Part shown: piece after piece, positions 42,163 to 56,594 of the stretch
How the letters are laid out: every line of letters begins with the position of its first letter
How positions within the stretch are numbered: the stretch's first letter is position 1
Assembly: GCF_004920405.1 (NCBI RefSeq)
Contig: NZ_RFLV01000001.1
Span: 434,001 to 498,000 of the forward strand
From: Pseudomonas leptonychotis
Lineage (GTDB): Bacteria; Pseudomonadota; Gammaproteobacteria; Pseudomonadales; Pseudomonadaceae
Length of the DNA stretch: 64,000 nt
Reading direction: 5' to 3'
Notes under the pieces: generated by a model
The model's input: the letters and a program-made list of their open reading frames with translations, nothing else
Told to the model about the DNA's origin: nothing
The model's database searches: none
Translations under genes and position numbers: made by a program

Positions 42163-42768
42163 TCAGGTGAGCTTGATAAAGTGCTCGGGCGGCTGGTGCA
42201 TATCGATATGCACATCGTCGAACACCAGGTTGACCAACTCGACCAGCATGATCGCCGTCAGCCCCCAGATTTTATATTCGCCATAACGGTAACTTGGCAC
42301 ATACCAGCTGCGCCCGAGGTAATCGATACGGTGAGTGGCTTCTCGCGGGTCGTCGCGAAAAAACGCCAGCGGCACGGCAAATACAGCCGCAATCTCGCCG
42401 TCGTTGGGTTTGTATTCGACAAAATCCGGCACCAGACCAACATAAGGCGTGACCTGAATACCGTGGCGCGAGACCAGGGTGCTGAGCGGCCCAACCACCT
42501 CGACCAGGCCGGGCGGCAAACCGATCTCTTCTTCCGCCTCGCGCAAGGCGGTCTCGACCAGATCAGCATCCTCGGGGTCACGCCGGCCACCGGGAAACGC
42601 CACTTCACCGCCGTGGGTGGACAAACCGCTGGCGCGCAACGTCAGCACCACTTCCGGCTCGTCGCTGCGGGTAATAGGCACCAGCACCGCGGCCTCAGGG
42701 TAGCGCTTGTCGATCTGCAGAATGTGCGGGCTGTAGCCACGCATGCGAAGGAGCAACTCGTCCAGCAT
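42163..42768 (-). CDS. Nudix hydrolase, CoA pyrophosphatase type (NudL-like)
   Basis: 201 residues. Nudix box GGRRDPEDADLVETALREAEEEIG (positions about 76-99) is complete, preceded by the UPF0035/NudL element LRASGLSTHGGEVAFPGGR (about 60-78) typical of CoA diphosphatases, which cut CoA and its esters to phosphopantetheine and 3',5'-ADP. C-terminal part with GEYKIWGLTAIMLVELV. ATG 42768 is preferred, with GAGA at good spacing; a 47-codon upstream extension is Arg-rich and not family-like. Precedes the gamma-carbonic-anhydrase gene; divergent from a second Nudix gene at 42938. Confidence 0.9.
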   Translation of the reverse strand: MLDELLLRMRGYSPHILQIDKRYPEAAVLVPITRSDEPEVVLTLRASGLSTHGGEVAFPGGRRDPEDADLVETALREAEEEIGLPPGLVEVVGPLSTLVSRHGIQVTPYVGLVPDFVEYKPNDGEIAAVFAVPLAFFRDDPREATHRIDYLGRSWYVPSYRYGEYKIWGLTAIMLVELVNLVFDDVHIDMHQPPEHFIKLT

Positions 42769-42937
42769 GGGAATTCTCAGTCTTTTTGTACGCTCGATCA
42801 TGGCACGAAAGCAGCGCACGGCCCAAGCCCCGCGCCGCCGACTGCCATCATTCAGGCGCTCGATAAGCCTCACCTCAGCTCCTTGCCGAGCAGCCTGCGC
42901 GCAGGCCAAGATAGCTCATACGCAATGAGGCTTTGGC

Positions 42938-43495
42938 ATGAAATTCTGTAGCAATTGTGGCGGCTCGATTAATCACATCATCCCGCAAGGCGACAACCGT
43001 GTACGCCACGTCTGCGTGCAATGCCAGACCGTGCACTATCAAAACCCACGGATTATTGCCGGCTGCCTGCCGGTTTGGGGCGAACAGGTGCTGCTGTGTC
43101 GGCGCGCCATTGAACCACGTCGTGGCTACTGGACCCTGCCCGCCGGCTTTATGGAAAATGGCGAAACCCTGGAGCAAGCCGCTGCCCGTGAGACGGAGGA
43201 AGAAGCCTGCGCGCGCGTACGTAGCCTGAGCCTCTATACCCTGTTCGACCTGCCGCATATTAATCAGGTGTATATGTTATTTCGCGCAGAGCTGGTCGAT
43301 CTCGATTTTTCTCCCGGCGAAGAAAGCCTTGAGGTCCAACTATTTCACGAGCAGGACATCCCCTGGTCAGAGCTGGCTTTCCCGACCATCGGGCGTACCT
43401 TAGAATGCTACTTCGCGGACCGCCTGCAGCAGCACTTCCCGGTCCGCAACGAGCCGCTCGAAGCCTTGCGCGCGCATTACAAGAAAGCCTTTTGA
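42938..43495 (+). CDS. Nudix hydrolase with N-terminal zinc ribbon
   Basis: 185 residues. Zinc ribbon with CSNC (4-7) and CVQC (26-29), followed by VHYQNPRIIAGCLP, then a Nudix domain with a complete box GFMENGETLEQAAARETEEE (about 68-87) and the downstream EACARV. The ribbon-plus-Nudix arrangement resembles NudC-type and ADP-ribose-type hydrolases, but it is shorter than NudC (about 260) and lacks its SQPWPFPxS motif, so the substrate is undetermined. GAGG precedes ATG 42938. Lies 15 bp before the L,D-transpeptidase gene, probably cotranscribed. Confidence 0.9.
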   Translation: MKFCSNCGGSINHIIPQGDNRVRHVCVQCQTVHYQNPRIIAGCLPVWGEQVLLCRRAIEPRRGYWTLPAGFMENGETLEQAAARETEEEACARVRSLSLYTLFDLPHINQVYMLFRAELVDLDFSPGEESLEVQLFHEQDIPWSELAFPTIGRTLECYFADRLQQHFPVRNEPLEALRAHYKKAF

Positions 43496-43510
43496 TCCAT
43501 GGAAATTACG

Positions 43511-44014
43511 ATGCGCTGGTTGCTCGCCCTACTCTGCCTGACTGCTGCCCTGACTGGCCACGCCAGCACCGCACCAACCCTTGACGGTAAAACCATTGAT
43601 AAAGTCCTGGTGGTTAAGTCCGAACGTAAGCTGCACTTGATCAGCCGCGGCAACACCCTAAAGTCCTACCGCATCTCCTTGGGCAAACAGCCTAAAGGGG
43701 CCAAGCAACGTGAAGGCGACCTACGCACCCCGGAAGGCTTTTATTGGATCGATTGGCGCAAGACCAGCGAGAACTACAACCTGTCCATGCACATCTCCTA
43801 CCCCAACGCCCGCGACCAGGCGCAAGCGCGCAAGAACGGTGTATCGGCGGGGGGCATGATCATGGTTCACGGCACGCCGCTGGACGAGGAATACCCAGAG
43901 TGGATGTTCCACACTCTGGACTGGACCGAAGGCTGTATCGCCATGCGCAATATCGACATGCGCGAGGTCTGGAGCCTGGTCAAAGACGGCACACTGATCG
44001 AAATCAGGCCGTAG
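43511..44014 (+). CDS. YkuD-type L,D-transpeptidase-like exported protein
   Basis: 167 residues: signal peptide (1-18, TGHAS), then a YkuD domain (about 30-167; VLVVKSERKLHLISRGNTLK, EGDLRTPEGFYWIDW, HISYPN, MIMVHGTPLDE). The catalytic motif appears as DWTEGCIAMRNIDM with Cys near residue 147, close to the consensus S/T-x-G-C. Such enzymes make or replace 3-3 peptidoglycan crosslinks, or attach lipoproteins. It has no LysM domain and is short, like the YafK group. ATG 43511 has GGAA at 7 bases; the upstream in-frame ATG at 43499 is less likely. A perfect palindromic terminator follows. Confidence 0.88.
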   Translation: MRWLLALLCLTAALTGHASTAPTLDGKTIDKVLVVKSERKLHLISRGNTLKSYRISLGKQPKGAKQREGDLRTPEGFYWIDWRKTSENYNLSMHISYPNARDQAQARKNGVSAGGMIMVHGTPLDEEYPEWMFHTLDWTEGCIAMRNIDMREVWSLVKDGTLIEIRP

Positions 44015-44040
44015 TACAGCTTTCCTATAAATAGCGAAAA

Positions 44041-44072
44041 CTAAAAAGGCACCTTATAAGGTGCCTTTTTAG
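44041..44072. terminator. Perfect 32-bp palindromic bidirectional terminator
   Basis: CTAAAAAGGCACCTTA followed directly by its exact reverse complement, with T-runs on both strands. Serves the L,D-transpeptidase (+) and the NIF3-like gene (-). Confidence 0.95.
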
Positions 44073-44083
44073 TTGCCGGCGCG

Positions 44084-44401
44084 TTAGAACTGGATATCCG
44101 ACAACCGCCACACCTCAAAGGCCGGCGTTTCATATGGATGATGACTCTTCATGGATTTGACCGCGTCATGAATCAGCTCGTCGGCCACCACCATCTCAAC
44201 TTTCCATTCCGCCACGTGCTCGACCTGCCCAGGCTCGCCGAGAAACGGCTGACTGCCTTGCAGGCCACGAAACTGCCCCTGCCCCAGCGCCTGCCAACAG
44301 CACTGGTCATACTGACCGATACGCCCTCCGCCAGCGTCGAACACAGCGTTCTTTACGCTATCCAGATGGGTTTCAGGCACATAAAAGCACAACTTGTACA
44401 T
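44084..44401 (-). CDS. NIF3/YqfO-insert-like small protein
   Basis: 105 residues. YKLCFYVPETHLDSVKNAVF at the start, GGGRIGQYDQCCW (about 27-39), VEMVVADELIHDAVKSMKSH and the ending HPYETPAFEVWRL match the PII/CutA-like domain that is inserted in NIF3-family proteins (YqfO) and exists alone as a conserved hypothetical in proteobacteria. It probably forms a CutA-like trimer. The metal site of full NIF3 is not present. ATG 44401 is chosen; six upstream codons are not family-like. Ends just after the palindromic terminator. Confidence 0.85.
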   Translation of the reverse strand: MYKLCFYVPETHLDSVKNAVFDAGGGRIGQYDQCCWQALGQGQFRGLQGSQPFLGEPGQVEHVAEWKVEMVVADELIHDAVKSMKSHHPYETPAFEVWRLSDIQF

Positions 44402-44569
44402 CGAAGCCTCCGCCGGCAAGACTGATCAAAGCAGCTCGGAAATGACGCCGGCCAATAATGGCACTTTGCCTTATTAAGCGCACGCACAGCCCGCCACACT
44501 TCCATCTTCTGACCGATCAATGGGCTCCATGTTCAACCCATTGGCGCAATCAGGCCGCCACACCGCGAC

Positions 44570-44836
44570 CTACAGGCCCCGCCAAAATCGCCACCAGCGT
44601 GCCTTGAAGCCCGCTACCGGCTGGTTATGGCTGCCATCACAGTAAGGTAGACGCCGCGACGAACCGCAACGACAGAGCAGCAAAAACTGCTCGCGCTCAG
44701 GCAGCAGTTCAAGCGCATCAACACAGGCAGAAAGACAATCAGGAAGCTGGGGCGAGCGCCCACAGCGGCACAGCAGCAAAGTATCGCCAGGTTTGACCTG
44801 GCGCACCTCAGGCAGAACAGGGCCCTGCGGATTCAC
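44570..44836 (-). CDS. CDGSH iron-sulfur domain protein with one degenerate copy
   Basis: 88 residues from a GTG start with GGAGAGGG upstream. The C-terminal unit has an intact CDGSH iron-sulfur motif, LLLCRCGSSRRLPYCDGSH (about residues 52-70), with the usual three Cys and one His. The N-terminal unit, LLLCRCGRSPQLPDCLSAC (about 20-38), has the same CRCG-x4-LP-x-C pattern but no Asp-Gly-Ser-His; a Cys stands in the region of the His ligand. So it is a two-unit protein of which one 2Fe-2S site appears altered. Stand-alone gene between the NIF3-like gene and purL. Confidence 0.87.
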   Translation of the reverse strand: MNPQGPVLPEVRQVKPGDTLLLCRCGRSPQLPDCLSACVDALELLPEREQFLLLCRCGSSRRLPYCDGSHNQPVAGFKARWWRFWRGL

Positions 44837-44891
44837 GGACCCTCTCCCGCAAGCAGGAGAGAGTTAGCAAAGAGCCACATGGCGGCCGCGG

Positions 44892-47800
44892 TTAATCCAC
44901 CCACACACGGGCGTTACGGAACATGCGCAGCCAGCCGGCATCTTCCTGCCAATCATCTGGCTTCCAGGAGTTCTGCACAGCGCGGAATACCCGCTCTGGG
45001 TGCGGCATCATGATGGTCACGCGACCGTCGCGACTGGTCAGGCCGGTGATCCCGCGCGGCGACCCGTTAGGGTTGGCCGGGTAGGTTTCGCTGACCTTGC
45101 CGTGGTTGTCGATAAAGCGCATGGCCACACAGCCAGACAAGTCGGCTTCGAGCAAAGCTTCTTCGTTCTCAAACTCGGCATGGCCTTCACCATGAGCGAT
45201 GGCGATCGGCATGCGCGAACCGGCCATGCCACGCAGGAAGATCGAGGCCGATTCCTGCACCTGGACCATGGCCACACGCGCCTCAAACTGCTCCGAGCGG
45301 TTACGCACGAAGTGCGGCCAGTATTCGGTGCCTGGGATCAGCTCATGCAGATTGCTCATCATCTGGCAGCCGTTGCACACACCAAGGGCGAAGCTGTCCT
45401 TGCGTTCGAAGAATGCTTGGAAACCGTCACGGGCGCGGCTGTTAAACAGCACCGACTTGGCCCAGCCTTCACCAGCGCCCAGTACGTCGCCGTAGGAGAA
45501 GCCGCCACACGCGACCAGCCCTTTGAACTCGTCGAGGCTGACGCGACCACTGAGGATGTCGCTCATGTGCACGTCAATCGCGTTGAAACCCGCGCGATCG
45601 AAAGCCGCGGCCATTTCCACCTGACCGTTGACGCCCTGCTCACGCAGCACAGCAATCTGCGGACGCACACCCTTGCGGATATACGGCGCACTGATGTCCT
45701 GATTGACGTCAAAGCTGAGCTTGGCCGAGAGGCCCGGATTATCCTCGTCGAGGATGCTGTCGAACTCTTGCTCGGCACACTCAACGTTGTCGCGCAAACG
45801 CTGGATCTGGTAGCTGGTCTGCGTCCACTCACGCTGCAGCAAACGCCGCTGACCAGAAAATACCGGCTGACCATTAAAGCTGATTGCTACGTCATCGTTG
45901 TTGACCGGCTGACCGATCACGGCCACACAATCGTCCAGACCGGCTGCACTGAACTGCGCCAGCACTTCCGGGGTAGCGTCTTGATGCACCTGAATGACCG
46001 CGCCCAACTCTTCGTTGAACAGTACGGCGGCCAATTCAGCACTGTCAGCTGCCAACGCATCGAGGTGCAGATTGAGGCCACAGTGACCGGCAAAAGCCAT
46101 CTCCAGAGCAGTGGTCAACAGGCCACCGTCGGAGCGGTCGTGATAAGCCAGGATATGGCCATCCGCATTCAACCCCTGGATTACTGCGAAGAAGGCCTTG
46201 AGGTCTTCTGCGTCATCCACATCTGGCGCCTGGGTGCCGAGCTTGCCGTAAACCTGAGTGAGGATCGATGCCCCTAAACGATTCTGCCCGCGCCCGAGGT
46301 CGATCAGAATCAGGTCTGTTTCGCCCTTGTCCATGCGCAGTTGCGGGGTCAGGGTTTTGCGGATATCGGCAACTGGAGCAAAGCCGGTCACGATCAGCGA
46401 CATCGGTGAGGTGACGCTTTTATCAGCATCCTCATCGCGCCACTGGGTCTTCATCGACATGGAGTCTTTGCCCACCGGAATAGTGATACCCAACTCCGGG
46501 CACAGCTCCATACCCACGGCTTTAACCGTGTCATACAGGCGCGCGTCTTCACCTGGGTGGCCAGCCGCGGCCATCCAGTTGGCGGACAGCTTGATGTCGC
46601 TGATGGCGTTAATGCGTGAAGCGGCCAGGTTGGTCAGGGTTTCACCGATGGCCATACGCCCAGACGCTGCGGCATCCAGCAGGGCCAGCGGGGTACGCTC
46701 GCCCATCGCCATGGCTTCACCGGTGTAAACATCAAAGCTGGTCGCAGTCACCGCGCAATCGGCCACCGGCACCTGCCACGGCCCGACCATCTGATCGCGA
46801 GCCACCAGGCCGGTAATGGTGCGGTCACCAATGGTGATCAGGAAGCTCTTGCTGGCCACTGCGGGGTGGTGCAGAACGCGAATAACGGCCTCATCAATAG
46901 CCAGTTTGCTGGCATCGAAATCATCGCCCAGCTCGCTTTCACGCGTGGCCGAGCGGTGCATACGTGGGGCTTTGCCCAACAGCACGTTAAGCGGCATGTC
47001 CACGGCGTTGTTGCCGAAATGACTGTCGGTCACGGTCAGGTGAGGCTCTTCGGTGGCTTCGCCCACCACTGCAAACGGGCAACGCTCGCGCTCACAGATC
47101 GCCTTGAAACGTTCGAAATTGGCAGCATCCACCGCCATGACGTAACGCTCTTGCGATTCATTGCTCCAAATTTCATGCGGGGCCATGCCCGGCTCATCGT
47201 TCGGCACATTACGCAATTCAAAGCGCCCGCCACGGCCACCATCGTTGACCAGCTCCGGGAAGGCGTTGGACAAGCCGCCAGCACCGACGTCATGAATAAA
47301 GGCAATGGGGTTGTGCTCGCCCAGCTGCCAGCAACGGTCGATCACTTCCTGACAACGGCGCTCCATTTCCGGGTTTTCGCGCTGCACCGAGGCAAAATCA
47401 AGATCCGCCGAGCTGGCGCCCGTGGCCATTGAAGACGCTGCACCGCCGCCCAGACCAATCAACATGGCCGGACCGCCGAGCACGATAAGCTTGGCGCCCA
47501 CCGTGATTTCGGCTTTTTGCACGTGCTCGGCGCGAATGTTGCCCATGCCGCCCGCGAGCATGATCGGCTTGTGATAGCCGCGCACTTCTTCGCCGTGAGG
47601 TGTCTGAATCGCCTGCTCGAAGGTACGGAAGTAGCCAGTCAATGCTGGACGCCCGAACTCGTTGTTAAAGGCCGCGCCACCCAGCGGGCCTTCAATCATG
47701 ATGTCCAGCGCCGTAACGATGCGTTCAGGCTTGCCATACGGCACTTCCCATGGCTGCTCGAAGCCCGGGATCTGCAGGTTGGACACGGTAAAGCCGGTAA

Positions 47801-48788
47801 GGCCTGCCTTCGGCTTGGCACCACGACCCGTAGCACCTTCGTCACGAATCTCACCGCCGGAACCGGTCGCAGCACCTGGGAACGGCGCAATCGCGGTCGG
47901 GTGGTTATGGGTTTCCACCTTCATCAAAATATGCACCGGCTCCTGCACCGCACCGTACTGGCGGGTTTCAGGATCGGGAAAGAAACGTCCGGCGACGTTG
48001 CCGACGATCACCGAGGCGTTGTCCTTATAAGCAGACAACACGCCTTCGCTGTGCATTTGATAGGTGTTTTTGATCATGCCGAACAGGGATTTCTCCTGGT
48101 TCTGGCCGTCAATATCCCAGCTGGCATTGAAAATCTTGTGGCGACAATGCTCAGAGTTAGCCTGAGCAAACATCATCAATTCGATGTCATGGGGGTTGCG
48201 CCCCAGGCCGTTGAAGCTCGTCACCAGGTAGTCGATTTCATCTTCTGCCAGGGCCAGACCCAACTCGACATTGGCCTTTTCCAGCGCGGCGCGACCGCCG
48301 CCCAGAATATCTACAGCCGTCAGCGGCTTGGGCGGAGCATGGTGGAACAGGCCGGCAGCCTCGTCCATCGAGGTCAGCACCAGCTGAGTCATGCGGTCAT
48401 GCAGCAGAGCGGCGACAGCCTGGCTATCGGCCTCATTTAACTCGCCAGCAACGTAGTAGGCGATGCCGCGCTCCAGGCGCTCGATCTTGGCCAGGCCACA
48501 ATTAAGGGCGATGTCGCTGGCTTTGCTTGACCAAGGCGAAATAGTGCCGAAACGTGGAATGCTCAGAAACAGGCGACCGCTTGGCTCCTGCACCGGCACA
48601 CTCGGGCCATATTTCAGCAAACGGGCCAATACCTGCTCTTCGTCGGCGTTAAGCACGCCGCTGACTTCAGCAAAATGCGCGAACTCGGCATATAGCCCAG
48701 TCACAGCAGGGACTTTGCTGGTCAGTTGCTCAAGCAATTTACCGTGGCGAAAAGCAGATAGGGCGGGAGCGCCGCGCAGGATCAACAT
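44892..48788 (-). CDS. purL: Phosphoribosylformylglycinamidine synthase (single-chain)
   Basis: Converts FGAR, glutamine and ATP to FGAM, the fourth purine step. 1298 residues, the long single-chain form of gammaproteobacteria. N-terminal FGAR-AT domain, two AIRS-like halves ([20 protein letters not shown] about residues 210-230; [23 protein letters not shown] about 525), and a C-terminal glutaminase domain with the nucleophile Cys in GVCNGCQMM (about 1140) and PHPERVF (His/Glu). ATG 48788 ([14 protein letters not shown]) is the family start with GAGG upstream; the extension is not conserved. Divergent from mltF. Confidence 0.98.
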   Translation of the reverse strand: MLILRGAPALSAFRHGKLLEQLTSKVPAVTGLYAEFAHFAEVSGVLNADEEQVLARLLKYGPSVPVQEPSGRLFLSIPRFGTISPWSSKASDIALNCGLAKIERLERGIAYYVAGELNEADSQAVAALLHDRMTQLVLTSMDEAAGLFHHAPPKPLTAVDILGGGRAALEKANVELGLALAEDEIDYLVTSFNGLGRNPHDIELMMFAQANSEHCRHKIFNASWDIDGQNQEKSLFGMIKNTYQMHSEGVLSAYKDNASVIVGNVAGRFFPDPETRQYGAVQEPVHILMKVETHNHPTAIAPFPGAATGSGGEIRDEGATGRGAKPKAGLTGFTVSNLQIPGFEQPWEVPYGKPERIVTALDIMIEGPLGGAAFNNEFGRPALTGYFRTFEQAIQTPHGEEVRGYHKPIMLAGGMGNIRAEHVQKAEITVGAKLIVLGGPAMLIGLGGGAASSMATGASSADLDFASVQRENPEMERRCQEVIDRCWQLGEHNPIAFIHDVGAGGLSNAFPELVNDGGRGGRFELRNVPNDEPGMAPHEIWSNESQERYVMAVDAANFERFKAICERERCPFAVVGEATEEPHLTVTDSHFGNNAVDMPLNVLLGKAPRMHRSATRESELGDDFDASKLAIDEAVIRVLHHPAVASKSFLITIGDRTITGLVARDQMVGPWQVPVADCAVTATSFDVYTGEAMAMGERTPLALLDAAASGRMAIGETLTNLAASRINAISDIKLSANWMAAAGHPGEDARLYDTVKAVGMELCPELGITIPVGKDSMSMKTQWRDEDADKSVTSPMSLIVTGFAPVADIRKTLTPQLRMDKGETDLILIDLGRGQNRLGASILTQVYGKLGTQAPDVDDAEDLKAFFAVIQGLNADGHILAYHDRSDGGLLTTALEMAFAGHCGLNLHLDALAADSAELAAVLFNEELGAVIQVHQDATPEVLAQFSAAGLDDCVAVIGQPVNNDDVAISFNGQPVFSGQRRLLQREWTQTSYQIQRLRDNVECAEQEFDSILDEDNPGLSAKLSFDVNQDISAPYIRKGVRPQIAVLREQGVNGQVEMAAAFDRAGFNAIDVHMSDILSGRVSLDEFKGLVACGGFSYGDVLGAGEGWAKSVLFNSRARDGFQAFFERKDSFALGVCNGCQMMSNLHELIPGTEYWPHFVRNRSEQFEARVAMVQVQESASIFLRGMAGSRMPIAIAHGEGHAEFENEEALLEADLSGCVAMRFIDNHGKVSETYPANPNGSPRGITGLTSRDGRVTIMMPHPERVFRAVQNSWKPDDWQEDAGWLRMFRNARVWVD

Positions 48789-48829
48789 CGGGGACAGCCT
48801 CTGGGAAGGGGTGTACTTTGAGGCCGTGC

Positions 48830-48835
48830 ATTCTA
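48830..48835 (-). promoter_or_regulatory. Possible -10 box of purL
   Basis: TAGAAT on the minus strand, 42 bp upstream of the purL ATG. No good -35 was found at 16-18 bp, so support is modest. Confidence 0.4.
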
Positions 48836-48836
48836 G

Positions 48837-50892
<2,056 letters not shown>

Positions 50893-50893
<1 letters not shown>

Positions 50894-52260
50894 CAGGCTA
50901 CCTCGATCGCGGCCATCAGACCGGTTTCCATGTGATCAATCACATGGCAATGGAACATCCAGATACCGGGGTTATCGGCGACAAAGGCAATCCGCGCCAC
51001 CTCATTCTTGCCCAGCAGATAGGTGTCGGTGAAATACGGAATGATCTTCTTGCGGTTGGACGAGATCACCTTGAATGCCAGCCCATGCAAGTGAATCGGG
51101 TGCAGGTACTGCGCCATATTGCGCAGCTCGAAGATGTAGTGGCCGTCCCTCTTCAGGCTAGCAATCGGTCGATCGGCGCAGGTCTTGTCATTGATATCCC
51201 AGGCCTGACCGTTGATCTGCCAATACTTGGCCGGCCCGTTATCACTTGCGCTGGCCAAACGCGCCGACCACTCGAAATTAAAGCGCAGCACTTCGGCGCG
51301 CTCTAGATCAGGCTCGGCCACCGGATTGGCCGGCATGCGCGGCGGCCAATCCCCGGCCACCTCAGCGCTGGCCACGCTTTTCAGCGTCGCCAGGCGCAAC
51401 GGGCCATTGCGCAAGGACAACTCAACACCCGCCTGGGGCACCCGCACAGCCAGGTCGATGCGCATACCCGGCCCCAACCAGTAGTCCTTGCCTAATGCGC
51501 GCGGTTCAATCGGATGACCGTCAAGCGCATACAAACGCGCATCAGCGCCCGGCAGATTGAGCTTATAGGTCACCGTGTTATCCAGGTTCAGCACACGCAG
51601 CCGTACCACCTGCCCCGCTGGCAGCTCCAGCACCGGAGCCGGCTTGCCATTGATGGTGGTCAGCCGCCCGCGCGTACCTTCACGCGCCGCCTCGCGCGGC
51701 ACACTGAATGCAGTGAAGGCGCCCTGCTCGTCGATGTGCCAGGTTTTCAGGCTCAAGGTGCGCTCATGCACAAAGCCGGTGGGCTCGCGCTCCTCGACAA
51801 TCAGCGGGCCGACCAAGCCACGACCGAGCTGCTCGGCGCTGCTCAGGTGCGGGTGGTACCAGAAGTTACCGGCGTCCTCAGTTTTGAAACGGTAATCGAA
51901 ATACTCACCCGGCAATACCGGCAGCTGCGACACATAGGGCACGCCATCCATTTCCAGCGGCAAGCGGATGCCATGCCAGTGAATGGTGGTCGGCTCGTCC
52001 AGATGATTGATAAACCGCACCCGCAACCAGTCACCCTGACGCGCGCGAATCTCCAACCCCGGTACCTGCCCGGCATAACCCCAGGCCGGGGTTAGATGCC
52101 CCGGGATCAGCTCGACATCCAGCGGCGCGGCGATAAGCTCGTAGTCATGGCTCGCAGCGTCACGCGTACGCCCCAGCCAATAACGCGCCCCACCACCGAC
52201 CACGCCCAACGCAGCAAGTCCCGCCAAACCGGCCAGCACCCTTCTTCGAGTAAAAGTCAT
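50893..52260 (-). CDS. Tat-exported multicopper oxidase
   Basis: 455 residues. Twin-arginine signal (TRRRVLAGLAGLAALGVVGGG, about residues 4-24) indicating export of a folded copper enzyme. Three cupredoxin domains with the four copper-ligand motifs: TTIHWHGIRL (about 91), WYHPHLSS (about 134), HPIHLHGLAFKV (about 390) and MFHCHVIDHMETGLM (about 435), where the last His-Cys-His and Met form the type 1 and trinuclear sites. There is no Met-rich loop as in CueO, so laccase-like or copper/iron oxidase activity is uncertain. Ends in the tadA gene. Confidence 0.92.
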
Positions 52261-52453
52261 TTCGCTCTCATCAATAACGGTGCGAGTCGCCCACTGGCAT
52301 AAACGGAATATCTCGCATTTGCGTCATGCTACCGCTTCACGCTCGATCAGGCAGCCATAAAAAACTAATGCTGACCATACTGAAGGCACCGCCCGCGAAA
52401 CCTTGCGCAAGATCAAACGTCTACAACAACACGCTCTTGTCGAGGACAACGTC

Positions 52454-53272
52454 ATGCTCACAACTACGGACAGCGCAACAGATCACGTGAGCCGAAACAT
52501 TGCCTGGCTCGCCCGAAGCGGCTACGCCGCCCGCGGCGTGGTTTACTTAATCATTGGTGCTTTCGCCCTGCTGGCCGCAGTGGGCAGCGCAAAAACAGTC
52601 GACTCCGAAGGCGCTATTCGTCATCTGCTCACACAACCCTATGGCGAGATTTTGCTCTGGATCATGGTGGTGGGGCTTGTAGCATTTGTGACGTGGCGCT
52701 TAACCCAGGCCATTACTGACCCCGAGGGGCATGGCCGCGACGCCAAAGCCTTGCTCATTCGAGCAGGCCTGATCGGTAGCGCCGTGACTTATGGTCTACT
52801 CACGTTTTTCACCTTGGGGCTGCTCAACAGTGATCTAACGAGCGCTAACAGCGAAGGCGACTTTCTCTCAGGCTTACTCAGCTGGCAATACTCTAACTAC
52901 TTGGTTTATCTGGTTGCGCTAGTGCCGCTTGGGGTCGGCATCGCCCACATCATCAAGGGCTGGAAAGCGAAGTTCGAAAAATACTTTCAAACCAGTGCGC
53001 AGGTCATGCGCTGGGTGCGCCCCATTTCCCGTGCGGGGCTGATTGCCCGTGGAGTCGCACTGCTCGTGGTGGCCGGCATGCTGTTCACCGGCGGTACTCG
53101 CTACAAACCCACTAGCCCACCCGGCTTAGAAGATGCTTTGAATGCCCTGCTCAACTTGCCGCTCGGAGCTTTCTGGCTCTCTTTAGTGGGCCTGGGTTTG
53201 ATAGCTTTCGCCTTATACAGTCTTGCCGAAGCGCTCTGGCGTCGCATTGATGTGCCTGCCGTTTTTGATTGA
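52454..53272 (+). CDS. DUF1206 membrane protein
   Basis: 272 residues. Six membrane helices arranged as three repeats of a two-helix unit, each beginning with an R-x-G-x-x-A-R-G type motif: ARSGYAARGVVYLIIGAFAL (about 20), IRAGLIGSAVTYGLLTFF (about 100) and SRAGLIARGVALLVVAGML (about 195). Repeat detection by eye supports the DUF1206 family, of unknown function. GAGGA precedes ATG 52454. Divergent from the multicopper oxidase; a long perfect hairpin follows. Confidence 0.9.
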   Translation: MLTTTDSATDHVSRNIAWLARSGYAARGVVYLIIGAFALLAAVGSAKTVDSEGAIRHLLTQPYGEILLWIMVVGLVAFVTWRLTQAITDPEGHGRDAKALLIRAGLIGSAVTYGLLTFFTLGLLNSDLTSANSEGDFLSGLLSWQYSNYLVYLVALVPLGVGIAHIIKGWKAKFEKYFQTSAQVMRWVRPISRAGLIARGVALLVVAGMLFTGGTRYKPTSPPGLEDALNALLNLPLGAFWLSLVGLGLIAFALYSLAEALWRRIDVPAVFD

Positions 53273-53279
53273 GCTCCTC

Positions 53280-53313
53280 AAGAAAAAGCCCCGCAATAGC
53301 GGGGCTTTTTCTT
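53280..53313. terminator. Bidirectional terminator between DUF1206 gene and guaA
   Basis: 15-bp perfect stem AAGAAAAAGCCCCGC/GCGGGGCTTTTTCTT with an AATA loop. T-runs on both strands; it ends both converging transcripts. Confidence 0.95.
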
Positions 53314-53331
53314 AGCGGATTGATCGATTAA

Positions 53332-54909
53332 TCATTCCCACTCAATGGTCGCTGGCGGCTTGCTCGACACGTCGTAGGTAACGCGGGAGATGCCTTCGAT
53401 TTCATTGATGATGCGACCGCTAACGGTTTCCAGCAGCTCGTAAGGCAGGTGCGCCCAACGTGCGGTCATAAAGTCGATGGTTTCCACCGCACGCAGGGCC
53501 ACAACCCAGGCGTAACGACGGCCATCACCCACCACGCCAACCGACTTCACCGGCTGGAATACCACGAAGGCCTGGCTGACTTTGTGGTACCAGTCGGCCT
53601 TGCGCAGTTCTTCGATAAAGATGTGGTCTGCACGACGCAACAGGTCGGCGTATTCCTTCTTCACTTCACCGAGGATGCGCACGCCCAGACCCGGACCTGG
53701 GAATGGATGGCGGTAAACCATGTCGTACGGCAGGCCGAGCTCCAGACCCAGGCGACGCACTTCGTCCTTAAACAGTTCGCGCAGCGGCTCGACCAGCTTC
53801 AGGTTCATTTCTTCCGGCAGGCCGCCGACGTTGTGGTGCGACTTGATCACGTGAGCCTTGCCGCTCTTGGCACCAGCCGACTCGATCACGTCTGGGTAGA
53901 TAGTGCCTTGAGCGAGGAACTTGATGTTGTCCAGCTTGCAGGACTCGGCATCAAACACGTCGATAAAGGTACGACCAATGATCTTGCGCTTCTTCTCTGG
54001 GTCCGCTTCGCCAGCCAAGTTATCCAGGAACTGATCGGCGGCGTTGGCGCGGATCACTTTGACCCCCATGTTCTCGGCGAACATGGCCATCACCTGCTCG
54101 CCTTCGTGCAAGCGCAGCAAACCGTTGTCGACAAATACGCAGGTCAGTTGATCGCCAATAGCTTTGTGCAGCAAGGCCGCTACGACTGAGGAGTCGACAC
54201 CGCCGGACAGGCCGAGCAGTACGTTGGCGCTGCCAACTTGGGCACGCACGTTGGCGATGGCGTCTTCTGCAATTTTCGACGGCGTCCACAGCGCTTCGCA
54301 CTGGCAGATGTCGAGAATAAAGCGCGAAAGGATACGACCGCCCTGCTTGGTGTGGGTCACTTCCGGGTGGAACTGCACGCCGTAATAGCCGCGCGCGTCG
54401 TTGTACATGCCGGCAATCGGGCAGCTCGGAGTACTGGCCAGGATGTGGAAGTCCTGCGGCAGTTTGGTGACCTTGTCACCGTGGCTCATCCATACGTCGA
54501 GGCCGAACAAACCGTCGGCGTCGACATGGTCTTCGATGCCATCGAGCAGGTGGCTTTTACCCACCACATCGACACGGGCGTAACCGAACTCACGCAGCTC
54601 GGAGCCTTCAACCTTGCCGCCCAGTTGCTCGGCCATAGTCTGCATGCCGTAGCAGATACCGAAAACCGGCACACCGAGGTCAAACACCGCTTGCGGCGCA
54701 CGCGGGCTGTCGGCTTCATGCACCGACTCCGGGCCACCGGCGAGGATGATGCCGCGCGGGGCGAAAGCACGGATGTCATCGTCGCTCATGTCGAACGGGT
54801 GCAGCTCACAATACACACCGATCTCGCGCACGCGGCGGGCGATCAATTGGGTGTACTGGGAACCGAAATCGAGGATCAGGATGCGGTGAGCGTGAATGTC
54901 GAGGGCCAT
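53332..54909 (-). CDS. guaA: GMP synthase (glutamine-hydrolysing)
   Basis: Aminates XMP to GMP. 525 residues: class I glutamine amidotransferase domain (about 1-200) with Cys in [11 protein letters not shown] (about 86) and [12 protein letters not shown] (His/Glu, about 178); ATP-pyrophosphatase domain with P-loop [14 protein letters not shown] (about 232); C-terminal dimerisation domain ([33 protein letters not shown]). Follows guaB by 99 bp on the same strand, the conserved guaBA operon; a hairpin and a 12-bp direct repeat lie between the two genes. Confidence 0.98.
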   Translation of the reverse strand: MALDIHAHRILILDFGSQYTQLIARRVREIGVYCELHPFDMSDDDIRAFAPRGIILAGGPESVHEADSPRAPQAVFDLGVPVFGICYGMQTMAEQLGGKVEGSELREFGYARVDVVGKSHLLDGIEDHVDADGLFGLDVWMSHGDKVTKLPQDFHILASTPSCPIAGMYNDARGYYGVQFHPEVTHTKQGGRILSRFILDICQCEALWTPSKIAEDAIANVRAQVGSANVLLGLSGGVDSSVVAALLHKAIGDQLTCVFVDNGLLRLHEGEQVMAMFAENMGVKVIRANAADQFLDNLAGEADPEKKRKIIGRTFIDVFDAESCKLDNIKFLAQGTIYPDVIESAGAKSGKAHVIKSHHNVGGLPEEMNLKLVEPLRELFKDEVRRLGLELGLPYDMVYRHPFPGPGLGVRILGEVKKEYADLLRRADHIFIEELRKADWYHKVSQAFVVFQPVKSVGVVGDGRRYAWVVALRAVETIDFMTARWAHLPYELLETVSGRIINEIEGISRVTYDVSSKPPATIEWE

Positions 54910-54929
54910 GATTCAGTCTCGTCTAAGTA

Positions 54930-54983
54930 ATTCAGAAACAATCGTGATTCAGAAACAACTCGGGGCTGAATCGAACAGCCCCG
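54930..54983 (-). other. guaB-guaA spacer: 12-bp direct repeat and hairpin
   Basis: ATTCAGAAACAA occurs twice, at 54930-54941 and 54947-54958 (offset 17 bp), followed at 54961-54983 by CGGGGCTG, 7-base loop, CAGCCCCG. No T-run follows on the minus strand, so this is not a clean terminator; it may reduce guaA expression relative to guaB or stabilise the guaB message. Confidence 0.55.
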
Positions 54984-55008
54984 GGTGCTTAACTTATTGT
55001 TTGAAGGC

Positions 55009-56556
<1,548 letters not shown>

Positions 56557-56594
56557 CTAAACCAGCCTGAACATTCGCAGCCGACTGTATTGCC

